Under the pieces are notes generated by a model. It saw only the letters and a program-made list of their open reading frames with translations. It was not told the origin of the DNA and did no database searches. DNA of 64,000 nucleotides from Streptomyces pristinaespiralis (GTDB lineage Bacteria > Actinomycetota > Actinomycetes > Streptomycetales > Streptomycetaceae): assembly GCF_001278075.1 (NCBI RefSeq), contig NZ_CP011340.1, positions 7,561,501 through 7,625,500 of the forward strand. The letters run 5' to 3'. Made by a program: the position numbers and the translations under genes. Shown piece by piece: positions 7,539-15,604 of the stretch; the stretch's first letter is position 1; every line of letters begins with the position of its first letter.

Positions 7539-8402
7539 ATGTGCCGATGGGTGGCCTACACGGGAACGCCGGTGCTCCTCGACTCGCTGCTCTACCGCCC
7601 CGCACACTCCCTGATCGACCAGAGCCTGCATTCCCGGATGGGCGTCGAGACCACCAACGGCGACGGGTTCGGCATCGGCTGGTACACGCCCGACGGCGGC
7701 ACTCCGGCGGTGATCAGGGACACCGGACCCGCGTGGAACAACCGCAACCTGCGGGAGATCTCGGCGCACATCCGCTCCCACCTCTTCTTCGCCCACATCA
7801 GGGCGTCGACGGGCTCCGCCATCCAGCAGACGAACTGCCACCCGTTCCGGCACGGGAGGTGGCTGTGGATGCACAACGGCGCCATCGCCGACTTCCACCG
7901 GCTGCGCCGGGACCTCTGCATGGTCATCGACCCGTCGCTGTTCGCCGACATCGAGGGTTCGACGGACTCCGAGGTGATGTTCTTCCTGGCGCTCACCTTC
8001 GGGCTGGACCAGGACCCGCCGACGGCCGTCGCCCGCATGGCGGGCCATGTGGAGTCCCTGGGCCGCCGGCACGGCGTGGAATTTCCGCTCCAGATGACCG
8101 TCGCGGTGTCCGACGGGGAGCGGCTGTGGGCCTTCCGCTACTCCAGCGAGCGCCGTTCACGCTCCCTGTACCACAGCGCCGAGGTCGAGACCCTGCGCGC
8201 GCTGCACCCCGACATAAAGTTCCTGCAAGGGCTCTCCGAGGACACCCGCCTCGTCGTGTCGGAGCCGCTGAGCGGACTGCCCGGGGCGTGGACCGAGTTC
8301 CCCGAGAGCAGCTACGGCGAGGTCGGCGCGGGCTCGGCCTTCGTCCGGTCCTTCGAACCGATGCCGGCCGACGGGGAGCTTCCGCGCAGCCCCGTGCCGT
8401 GA
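7539..8402 (+). CDS. Class II glutamine amidotransferase (YafJ/EgtC-like)
   Basis: A 287-residue Ntn-hydrolase. After removal of Met1 the N-terminal nucleophile would be Cys2 (MCRWVAYTG), as in class II amidotransferases and the ergothioneine enzyme EgtC. The family motifs GDGFGIGWY, FFAHIRAST and WMHNGAIADFHRLR follow, matching the glutamine-binding and oxyanion regions. It would release ammonia from glutamine or cleave a gamma-glutamyl amide. No egt genes surround it, so it is more like the stand-alone YafJ group of unknown acceptor. A strong AGGGGAGAGGG box precedes the ATG. The neighbours are unrelated, and the paired repeat directly upstream may control it. Confidence 0.88.
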   Translation: MCRWVAYTGTPVLLDSLLYRPAHSLIDQSLHSRMGVETTNGDGFGIGWYTPDGGTPAVIRDTGPAWNNRNLREISAHIRSHLFFAHIRASTGSAIQQTNCHPFRHGRWLWMHNGAIADFHRLRRDLCMVIDPSLFADIEGSTDSEVMFFLALTFGLDQDPPTAVARMAGHVESLGRRHGVEFPLQMTVAVSDGERLWAFRYSSERRSRSLYHSAEVETLRALHPDIKFLQGLSEDTRLVVSEPLSGLPGAWTEFPESSYGEVGAGSAFVRSFEPMPADGELPRSPVP

Positions 8403-8428
8403 GGGCCGGTCCGCCGGGCCCGCCGCGA

Positions 8429-8917
8429 TCAGGGCGCCGGGTGCCCGGGGCTCAGACCGATGACATCGCTCAGCCGCAGCACGTCACCACGGGGCAGCGG
8501 CTCGGCGGCCGTGTCGACGGGCGTGAGGCAGAACCCCACGTGGTCCCCCCAGTCGGCCCGCTCCTCCACCCTGCCGATGAACCAGGCGCAGGCGTCGGCC
8601 AGCACCGGAACGCCGTGCGCCCCCGGCTCCCAGCGCGCCGGCCCGAACTTGTCGACATCGTCGCCGCTCTCGCCGCCGAACAGCCGGGCCAGCCCGTGCT
8701 GGTCGCGGCCGAGCAGATGCACCCCCAGGTACGGGGCCCGACTCGCCACGCGGTAGGTGTGGTTCACCTTGGACAGCCACACCACGAAGCGCACCGGACT
8801 CAGCGAGGACTGGGAGGCGAACCCGACCAGGCAGCCGGCCCGCCGCCCGTCCGCGGCCGCCGTGACGACGTACACCGGCGGGTCGAGCAGGTCGGTGAAT
8901 CCCTTGACGTCCACCAT
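8429..8917 (-). CDS. Flavin reductase-like FMN-binding protein
   Basis: About 162 residues with the split-barrel flavin reductase fold: VYVVTAAADGRRAGCLVGFASQ near the N-terminus (the FMN phosphate contact region), then PVRFVVWLSKVNHTYRVA and PYLGVHLLGRDQ. Proteins of this group use NAD(P)H to reduce FMN or bind flavin for a partner monooxygenase. The start at 8917 is preferred because GGGAGG lies eight bases upstream; a longer Arg-rich extension to 9016 is possible but has no ribosome site and is not protein-like. It stands alone between a convergent amidotransferase and the LacI gene in the same direction. Confidence 0.85.
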   Translation of the reverse strand: MVDVKGFTDLLDPPVYVVTAAADGRRAGCLVGFASQSSLSPVRFVVWLSKVNHTYRVASRAPYLGVHLLGRDQHGLARLFGGESGDDVDKFGPARWEPGAHGVPVLADACAWFIGRVEERADWGDHVGFCLTPVDTAAEPLPRGDVLRLSDVIGLSPGHPAP

Positions 8918-9064
8918 GGCGAAATCCTCCCGGACGACCCTGACTGCCCGCACCGGCCGCGCCGCCGTGCCGTGCGGCCGCTTCCTTCCGGTTGCCCGGC
9001 GCCGCCGTCGCGACACGGGGAACGGGCGATGCGTGGACGGCGGGCCGAAGGCGGGGCGCGCTGA

Positions 9065-10093
9065 TCAGGCCGAGTCCCGGCGGACCAGTTCCGTCGGCAG
9101 GATGAGCGCGGCGGGTTCCTCACCGCCGATCCTGGCCAGCAGCATCCGCACCATCTCCTTGCTGATCCGGTCCCACGGCTGCCGGATCGTGGTGAGCGCG
9201 GGGCGGGTCGACACCGCGGCCGGCGAGTCGTCGAAGCCGCCGACGGCGATGTCCTCCGGCACTCGGCGCCCGGCCCTGGCCAGGGCGTCGAGGACGCCCT
9301 GGGCCATCAGGTCCGACGCCACGAACACGGCGTCGATGTCCGGGGCCCGCCGCAGCAGCAGTTCCGCGGCCTGCTCGCCGCTGGCCCTGCTGTAGTCGCC
9401 CGTGGCGATCAGCAGGTCGTCGGCGGGCAGCCCGCACTCGGCCAGCGTCTCCCGGTAGCCGGCGAGACGTTCGACGCCACCGGGGGTGTCCGGCGGGCCG
9501 GAGACGGTGGCGATCCGGCGGCGGCCCGACGCGTGCAGGTAGCGCACCATGTCGCGGGCGCCTTCCCGGTCGTCCGCCGCCACGTAGCCGATCCTGGCCT
9601 GCTGCCCGAGGGGCTTCCCGCAGGCGACCACCGGCACGCCCGCCGCCTGGAGTTCGCCGGCCACCGGGTCGCCGGAGTGGCTGGAGACGAGCAGGACGCC
9701 GTCCACGTGCCCGGCCTGGATGTACCGCAGATTGCGCCGCCGTTCGTCCTCGCTGCCGGCGATCATCAGCAGCAGCGGGATGTCCTGCGAGGCGAGGGCC
9801 TGGGTGCAGGAACGCAGCAGCACATTGAAGTTCGGGTCCTCGAAGAAGCGCTCCTGCGGTTCGGTCAGCAGGAACGCGACCGAGTCGGACCTTCCGGTGA
9901 TCAGCGAGCGGGCGTGCCGGTTGACGACGTAACCCGTCCTGCGGATGGCGTTGTTGACGGCCGTCTGTGCCGCAGGGCTGACGTAGTGGCCTCCGTTGAG
10001 GACCCGTGAGACGGTCCCGCGGGAGACTCCCGCCTCACGCGCGACATCGTGGATCGTCACCGATCGGCGCTTGCCGTCCGGGCCGCGGTTCAT
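9065..10093 (-). CDS. LacI-family regulator of the galactan ABC/galactosidase genes
   Basis: A 342-residue LacI/GalR repressor. The DNA-binding head begins VTIHDVAREAGVSRGTVSRV, with the hinge helix region ahead of a periplasmic-binding-protein-like ligand core that holds the expected VDGVLLVSSH and IDAVFVASDLMAQGVLDAL motifs and the C-terminal GFDDSP. It is the last gene of the importer operon (26 bp after the second permease). It most likely binds the LacI-type palindrome at 13347-13362 between that operon and the GH42 gene, with a galacto-oligosaccharide as inducer. The start at 10093 has GAGGGG about eight bases upstream. Confidence 0.9.
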   Translation of the reverse strand: MNRGPDGKRRSVTIHDVAREAGVSRGTVSRVLNGGHYVSPAAQTAVNNAIRRTGYVVNRHARSLITGRSDSVAFLLTEPQERFFEDPNFNVLLRSCTQALASQDIPLLLMIAGSEDERRRNLRYIQAGHVDGVLLVSSHSGDPVAGELQAAGVPVVACGKPLGQQARIGYVAADDREGARDMVRYLHASGRRRIATVSGPPDTPGGVERLAGYRETLAECGLPADDLLIATGDYSRASGEQAAELLLRRAPDIDAVFVASDLMAQGVLDALARAGRRVPEDIAVGGFDDSPAAVSTRPALTTIRQPWDRISKEMVRMLLARIGGEEPAALILPTELVRRDSA

Positions 10094-10119
10094 GGCTGTG
10101 TCCCCTCGTTCCCCTGACG

Positions 10120-11037
10120 TCATGACTTTACGGCCCCGGACAGCAGGTCGAGACTCCAGAACCGCTGGACGACCAGGAAAAGGGCGATCAGCGGGACGAT
10201 CGCGAGCAGGGCGCCGGTGATGACGAGCGTGTAGAGGGCGGGTGTGCTGGAGCCTTGGGCGAGCAGCGTGAACAGCCCGACCGTCATGGGGAACTTGGTG
10301 TCGTCGCTGAGCATGATGTACGGCAGCAGGAAGTTGTTCCAGATGGCCACGAACTGGAAGAGGAAGATCGTCACCAGGCCGGGCGACATCATCGGGACGC
10401 CGACCCGCAGGAAGATGCGCCACTCGCCCGCTCCGTCCATCCGGCCCGCCTCGACGAGCTCCATGGGGACGGCGGCCTGCGCGTAGATCCGGCCGAGGTA
10501 GACGCCGTACGGGGAGAGGATCAGCGGCAGCAGTACGGACAGGTAGGAGTCCGTCATGTCGGCCTTCGCCATCAGCAGGTACTGGGGGATCGCGAGGATG
10601 ACGGGGGGCATCAGCACGCCGGCGAGCAGCACGTTGAAGACGGCCTCACGGCCGCGGAAGCGGTAGATCGCGAGCGCGTAGCCGGAGACGGCGGAGACCA
10701 TCGTGGACAGCACGGCGCCCAGACCGGCGTAGAGGGCGGAGTTGCCCATCCAGCGCCAGTAGATGCCGTCTCGGTAGGCGTCGAGGTCGGCGAGGTTGTC
10801 GCCGAGACCGCTGCCGGGCAGGAACGTGAAGGTGGAGAACAGCTCCGTGCCCGACTTGGTGGAGGCGACCAGGACCCAGGCGACGGGCAGCAGGCAGTAC
10901 AGGGCGCCGAGCAGCAGGGCGGCGGTGGGCAGCAGGGCGGCGCGGCGCCTCGGCGGCGGCCCCTGGGAGGTGCCGGGGGTGGTGCCGGCGGCCGGGGCGG
11001 CACGTCGGCGCCGCGCGGGGAGCGTGGGCGTGCTCAT
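10120..11037 (-). CDS. Carbohydrate ABC importer permease (MalG type)
   Basis: A 305-residue inner-membrane permease with an Ala/Pro/Arg-rich cytoplasmic start, then about six membrane segments, the first being LLLGALYCLLPVAWVLVAS. The EAA loop that docks the ATPase is MELVEAGRMDGAGEWRIF, followed by the conserved QFVAIWNNFLLP segment. The ATG overlaps the stop of the partner permease (ATGA), so the two are translationally coupled. No ATPase gene is in this operon, so a shared MsiK-type ATPase is expected to serve it. Context with GH42 and GH53 suggests galacto-oligosaccharide import. Confidence 0.9.
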   Translation of the reverse strand: MSTPTLPARRRRAAPAAGTTPGTSQGPPPRRRAALLPTAALLLGALYCLLPVAWVLVASTKSGTELFSTFTFLPGSGLGDNLADLDAYRDGIYWRWMGNSALYAGLGAVLSTMVSAVSGYALAIYRFRGREAVFNVLLAGVLMPPVILAIPQYLLMAKADMTDSYLSVLLPLILSPYGVYLGRIYAQAAVPMELVEAGRMDGAGEWRIFLRVGVPMMSPGLVTIFLFQFVAIWNNFLLPYIMLSDDTKFPMTVGLFTLLAQGSSTPALYTLVITGALLAIVPLIALFLVVQRFWSLDLLSGAVKS

Positions 11038-11981
11038 CGGGATCCTTGTTGCTTGGCGCGGGAGTTGGAGGCCCTGAGCAGGGCGAAGGACAGGGCGAAG
11101 GTGGCGGCGGCCAGAACCACGGCGGTGGCGGAGGCCGCGTGGACGTTCCCGGCCACGAAGGCGTCGTTGTACACCTTCATCAGCGGGCTCCACGTGGTGG
11201 AGATGCCGTTGGTCAGCGGCTTGAGGGTGGTCGGCTCGCTGAAGACCTGGAGGGTGGCGATGACCGAGAAGAAGAACGTCAGCACCAGCGAGGGCACCAC
11301 CATCGGGATCTTGATCCGCAGGGCGATCTGGAGCGGTGTGGCGCCGTCCAGCTTCGCCGCCTCGTACACCTCGGCCGGGATGGACCGCAGCGAGGTGTAG
11401 ATCACGATCATGTTGAAACCGGTGCCGCCCCAGACGGCGATGTTCGCCAGCGACAGGAACAGCGGCCCGCCGTCGAGGAGATCGGGCCGCGGCAGCCCCA
11501 GCCGGCCGAGGACGTGGTGGAAGGGGCTGACGTCCGGCAGGTAGAGGAAGCCCCACAGCAGGGCGGCGACCACGCCGGGGATGGCGTACGGCAGGAAGAT
11601 CGTGAGCCGGGAGAAGGCGCGCGCCCGGACCCGCTCGGTGTCCAGCAGCAGCGCGAACAGCAGCGCGAGGCCGAGCATGACGGGCACGACGATCGCCCCG
11701 TAGCCGAGGACACGCAGGGCGCCCTGGCCGAGTTCGGCATCGGTGAGCGCGGCGGTGTAGTTCGAGAGGCCGGCCCAGACCTCGGTCCGGGCGTTCCTGC
11801 CGAGGCCCAGACCCTCGACGTCGACCTTGTGGAGGCTGAGCCAGAGGGCGTAGCCGACGGGCAGCGCGAAGAACAGGGCGAACAGGACGACGGCCGGTGC
11901 GAGGAAGCCGTACGGGGCGGACCTCGCCCCGTACGGCCGCCGACGGCCGTTCGCCTCGCGGCGGGTACGGGGCAGGGTCAC
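11034..11981 (-). CDS. Carbohydrate ABC importer permease (MalF type)
   Basis: A 315-residue permease starting at the GTG whose last bases overlap the stop of the binding-protein gene (GTGA). Six main membrane segments are visible, the first being YGFLAPAVVLFALFFALPVG. The ATPase-docking loop reads PAEVYEAAKLDGATPLQIA. It forms the transmembrane heterodimer with the next gene. Substrate is inferred from the adjacent beta-galactosidase and endo-galactanase genes, namely beta-1,4-galacto-oligosaccharides. Confidence 0.9.
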   Translation of the reverse strand: MTLPRTRREANGRRRPYGARSAPYGFLAPAVVLFALFFALPVGYALWLSLHKVDVEGLGLGRNARTEVWAGLSNYTAALTDAELGQGALRVLGYGAIVVPVMLGLALLFALLLDTERVRARAFSRLTIFLPYAIPGVVAALLWGFLYLPDVSPFHHVLGRLGLPRPDLLDGGPLFLSLANIAVWGGTGFNMIVIYTSLRSIPAEVYEAAKLDGATPLQIALRIKIPMVVPSLVLTFFFSVIATLQVFSEPTTLKPLTNGISTTWSPLMKVYNDAFVAGNVHAASATAVVLAAATFALSFALLRASNSRAKQQGSR

Positions 11982-13288
11982 CGCGCGACCTCGAAGCCCT
12001 GCTTCTTCAGGTCGGCGACGGTGGTGTCCTGCATCCTGCCGAGGGAGGCGCCGAAGTCGGACCTGGCCTTGGCCGCCTTGCCGAACTCGTCCTTGAAGGC
12101 GGCGTACGCGACGTTGACGTTGGGTCCCCAGTAGGCGGGGGCGGCGGTCTTGGCTATCTCGGCGGCCTCGGTGTAGAAGTCGGGCTGGTTGGCGAAGAAG
12201 GCCGGCGCCTCCACCAGGGCTCCGCTGGTCTGGGCGGACGTGGCCGCCGGATAGATGCCGCCCTCCTTGACCAGGGCGGCCAGCGCCTCCGGGTCCGTGT
12301 TGAGCCAGGTGGCGAACTTCGCGGCGGCGTCCTTGTGCTTCGAGTCCGTGGTGACGGCCGTGGTGGAGCCGCCCCAGCTGCCGGTGACGTTCTTGTGGTC
12401 GTACCACTGGGGGAGCGGAGCCATCTTCCACTTGCCCTTGGTGTCGGGGGCCGCCGTGGTGAGCGTGCCGGGCGCCCAGACCGCGCTCACCCAGGCGATC
12501 TGCTTGCCCGTGTTGAGGGCCTTGTTCCAGGCGGGCGTGTACATGGGCTGGTTGTCGACGGCGCCCTCCTCGACCAGACCGCCCCAGAAGTCCGCGACCT
12601 TCTGCGTCGCCGGGTCGTCGATGGCGACCTTCCACTTCTGGCCCTCCGTGGTCCACCACTTGGCGCCGGCCTGCTGGGCGAGACCGGCGAAGAGGCCGGA
12701 GTCGTTGGAGGAGAAGGTCGTCAGCGCCTTGTCCGGGGCCTTCTTCTTCAGCGCGCGGGCGGTCTCGGCGAACTGCTCCCAGGTGGCGGGGACGCTGAGC
12801 CCGTACTCCTCGAACAGGTCGGCGCGGTAGTAGAACATCATCGGCCCTGAGTCCTGCGGAACCGCGTAGACGGCGTCCGTGCCGAGCGTCGTCTGCTGCC
12901 ACACGCCCGGGGCGAACTCGTCCTTGATGCCGCCGACCTCGTCCGAGATGTCGGCGAGGGCGTCGTTGCTGACGAGGGTCGGCAGGGCCTGGTACTCGGC
13001 CTGGACGAGGTCGGGGGCCTTCTTCGCCTTCGAGGCGGTGATGATCTTGGTGACGAGATCGTCGCCGGAGGCCTGCTTCTGGACGGTGACCTCGATGTCC
13101 GGGTTCTTCTTGTTCCAGATGGCCGCCACCTTGTCCATGCCGGGCGCCCAGGCCCAGTAGGTCAGCGAGACCGGTCCGGAATCCGCCTGGTCGCCGCCGT
13201 CCGAGGAACCGCAGGCGGTGAGCGCCGTCGCCCCGAGGGCGACGGCTGTGGCGGTGGCCGCGAGGCGGCGGTGCAGCGTGGTGGACAT
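11978..13288 (-). CDS. Extracellular sugar-binding lipoprotein of the galactan ABC importer
   Basis: A 436-residue solute-binding protein. Its lipoprotein signal runs RRLAATATAVALGATALTAC with the lipid-carrying Cys in LTACGSS. The mature part has the family 1 extracellular solute-binding layout: LTYWAWAPGMDKVAAIWNKK near the N-terminus, the hinge region VYAVPQDSGPMMFYYRADLF, and many aromatic residues for sugar stacking (KWWTTEG, PQWYDHK). The ATG at 13288 is first in the operon with the two permeases and the LacI gene. A LacI-type operator lies about 59 bp upstream, shared with the divergent GH42 gene. Confidence 0.92.
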   Translation of the reverse strand: MSTTLHRRLAATATAVALGATALTACGSSDGGDQADSGPVSLTYWAWAPGMDKVAAIWNKKNPDIEVTVQKQASGDDLVTKIITASKAKKAPDLVQAEYQALPTLVSNDALADISDEVGGIKDEFAPGVWQQTTLGTDAVYAVPQDSGPMMFYYRADLFEEYGLSVPATWEQFAETARALKKKAPDKALTTFSSNDSGLFAGLAQQAGAKWWTTEGQKWKVAIDDPATQKVADFWGGLVEEGAVDNQPMYTPAWNKALNTGKQIAWVSAVWAPGTLTTAAPDTKGKWKMAPLPQWYDHKNVTGSWGGSTTAVTTDSKHKDAAAKFATWLNTDPEALAALVKEGGIYPAATSAQTSGALVEAPAFFANQPDFYTEAAEIAKTAAPAYWGPNVNVAYAAFKDEFGKAAKARSDFGASLGRMQDTTVADLKKQGFEVAR

Positions 13289-13346
13289 GGGTGCTTCTCC
13301 CTGACCGAAGGGGCCTCCCGCTCGACGGGGGAGGCCTGCCCTGCAT

Positions 13347-13362
13347 CTGTGAGCGTTCACAG
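13347..13362. promoter_or_regulatory. LacI-type operator between galactan importer and GH42 gene
   Basis: CTGTGAGCGTTCACAG is a near-perfect 16-bp palindrome of the TGTGA-n-TCACA class bound by many Streptomyces LacI repressors of sugar uptake. It lies in the 196-bp divergent gap, so one repressor, most simply the LacI protein at 9065-10093, can control both sides. Confidence 0.7.
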
Positions 13363-13484
13363 TAGGGAAACATCCCGGACACTTGTCAATGGTTGTTCCT
13401 GTGCGGTTATGTTGCATCACTGCATCGAAGCTGATGTGTGCACGTTCCCAGTTTCTCGATATTTTGACGCTTCAGGAGACATTC

Positions 13485-15506
13485 ATGCCGGAGACCACTC
13501 CCCAGGGGCCGGACCGGCTCGCGTTCGGTGGGGACTACAACCCCGAGCAGTGGCCGGAAAGCGTCTGGCACGAGGACGTCCGGCTGATGCGCGAGGCCGG
13601 GGTCACCATGGTGAGCGTCGGGATCTTCTCCTGGGCGCTGCTCGAACCCGAGCCCGGCGGCTACGACTTCGGCTGGCTCGACCGGGTCCTCGACCTGCTC
13701 CACGAGAACGGCATCCGCGCCGACCTCGGCACGCCCACCGCCTCCCCGCCGGCCTGGTTCTACCGGGCCCACCCGGACGCGCTGCCCGTCGGCCGGGAGG
13801 GGCTGCGCCACTCCTTCGGCTCGCGTGCCGCGATCTGCCACAGCAGCCCCGCCTACCGCGAGGCCGCCGCACGGATCACCACCGAACTCGGCCGGCGGTA
13901 CGCCGGCCACCCCGCCCTCGCCATGTGGCACGTCCACAACGAGTACGGCGTTCCTGTCAGCGCGTGCTACTGCGACAACTGCGCCGCGCACTTCCGCCGC
14001 TGGCTGCAGGCCCGCTACGGAACGGTCGAGGCGGTCAACGACGCCTGGGGAACCGCCTTCTGGGGCCTGCGCTACCGGTCGTTCGACGAGATCGACCCGC
14101 CGCGGCTGACCCCGACGGTCGGCAACCCCGCCCAGCAGCTCGACCACCGCCGCTTCGCCGACGACACCATGCGCGAGAACTTCCGCATGGAGCGGGACAT
14201 CCTGCACCGGCTCGCGCCCGGCGTCCCCGTCACCACCAACTTCATGACCGCGCTCAGCCAGTGCGACACGATCGACTACTGGGCCTGGGGCCGCGAGGTC
14301 GACCTCGTCACCAACGACCACTATCTGATGACCGACGGCCGCCGCACCCACGTCAACCTGGCGATGGCCGCCGACCTCACGCGCTCCGTCGCCGGCGGCG
14401 CCCCCTGGCTGCTGCTCGAGCACTCCACCAGTGGCGTCAGCTGGCAGCCGCGCAACCCCGCCAAGCGCCCCGGAGAGATGGCCCGCAACTCGCTCGCCCA
14501 TGTGGCCCGCGGCTCCGAGGGCGCCATGTTCTTCCAGTGGCGCCAGTCCCGGAAGGGCGCCGAGAAGTTCCACTCCGCGATGCTGCCGCACGCCGGGACC
14601 GACACCCGGATCTGGCGCGAGGTGGTCGCGCTCGGGGCCGACATCGGCTCGCTCGCCGGGCTGCGGGGGACCCGTACCGTCCCCGACGTCGGCATGGTGT
14701 GGGACTGGCACTCGTGGTGGGCGCAGGGCCTCGAATGGCGGCCCAGCGAGGACCACGACGCCCGCGAGCGTGCCGACAGCTTCTACGAGGCGCTCTACGA
14801 CCGGCACCTGACCGTCGACTTCGCCCACCCCGGAGCCGACCTGTCCGCCTACCCCCTGGTCGTCGTCCCGGCCCTCTATCTCGCCACCGAGGAATCGGGC
14901 CGCAATCTGCGCGCCTATGTCGAGAACGGCGGCACCCTCGTCGTCTCGTACTTCTCCGGCATCGTCGACGAGCACGACGCCGTGCACCCCGGCGCCTACC
15001 CGGGTGTGCTGCGCGACGTGCTCGGCCTGACCGTCGAGGAGTGGTCACCGCTCGGGGCGGGCGAGAGCGTGCGGATCACCGGGCCGCAGGACGCCACGGT
15101 CACCGGCGACGTGTGGACCGAGTTCGTGGTGCCGCGAGGGGCCGAGACGGTGTGGACGTACGCCGACGGACCGGCCGCGGGCGGCCCCGCCGTCACCCGT
15201 CACCGCCTGGGCAGGGGCACCGCCTGGTACGTCTCCTCCCGGCTCGACCCCCTCGCGCTGGACGCCGTCCTCGAGAGCGCCTGCGAGGACGCCGGCATCG
15301 CACCCCGGACCGAACTGCCCCGCGACGTCGAGGTGGTACGCCGCTGCGGCGACGGCGGCGACTACCTCTTCGCCGTCAACCACACCCCGCACGACACCAA
15401 GGTTCCCCTCGAGCGCCCCGGCACCGAACTGCTCAGCGGCGAGCACGCCGCCGGACACCTCGCCGTCCCGGCCGGCGCCGTCAAGGTCGTACGGCTTGAC
15501 GCCTGA
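13485..15506 (+). CDS. GH42 beta-galactosidase
   Basis: A 673-residue intracellular glycoside hydrolase family 42 enzyme, releasing beta-galactose from short galacto-oligosaccharides. The TIM barrel starts at FGGDYNPEQWP. The acid/base is Glu 153 in WHVHNEYG, and the nucleophile is Glu 312 in LLLEHSTSG. A CxCxxC cluster (Cys 161, 163, 166) fits the structural zinc site known in some GH42 enzymes. The trimerisation domain (roughly 390-600) and a small C-terminal sandwich follow. No signal peptide is present. The start at 13485 has AGGAG five bases upstream. It leads an operon with the GH53 galactanase and is divergent from the importer. Confidence 0.95.
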   Translation: MPETTPQGPDRLAFGGDYNPEQWPESVWHEDVRLMREAGVTMVSVGIFSWALLEPEPGGYDFGWLDRVLDLLHENGIRADLGTPTASPPAWFYRAHPDALPVGREGLRHSFGSRAAICHSSPAYREAAARITTELGRRYAGHPALAMWHVHNEYGVPVSACYCDNCAAHFRRWLQARYGTVEAVNDAWGTAFWGLRYRSFDEIDPPRLTPTVGNPAQQLDHRRFADDTMRENFRMERDILHRLAPGVPVTTNFMTALSQCDTIDYWAWGREVDLVTNDHYLMTDGRRTHVNLAMAADLTRSVAGGAPWLLLEHSTSGVSWQPRNPAKRPGEMARNSLAHVARGSEGAMFFQWRQSRKGAEKFHSAMLPHAGTDTRIWREVVALGADIGSLAGLRGTRTVPDVGMVWDWHSWWAQGLEWRPSEDHDARERADSFYEALYDRHLTVDFAHPGADLSAYPLVVVPALYLATEESGRNLRAYVENGGTLVVSYFSGIVDEHDAVHPGAYPGVLRDVLGLTVEEWSPLGAGESVRITGPQDATVTGDVWTEFVVPRGAETVWTYADGPAAGGPAVTRHRLGRGTAWYVSSRLDPLALDAVLESACEDAGIAPRTELPRDVEVVRRCGDGGDYLFAVNHTPHDTKVPLERPGTELLSGEHAAGHLAVPAGAVKVVRLDA

Positions 15507-15604
15507 CGACACCAGAACCCCCGGGCGCGGCCGCCGGATCGCCGGCCGCCCCCGGGCGCATCGCACCGCCCATCCCCGCCCACCACCGTCGAAGGGACTC
15601 GACG

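Noticed and set aside
8918..9016. Longer flavin reductase start at 9016
   Set aside because: The extension is Arg-rich, has no ribosome site and precedes the normal N-terminus of the family; 8917 has a strong GGGAGG.
13435..13470. Possible eleventh composite operator before GH42 (TCTCGATATTTTGACG near 13454)
   Set aside because: Only one half-symmetric box is seen, and the sequence 19 bp upstream does not match the partner box; the LacI-type palindrome explains this gap better.
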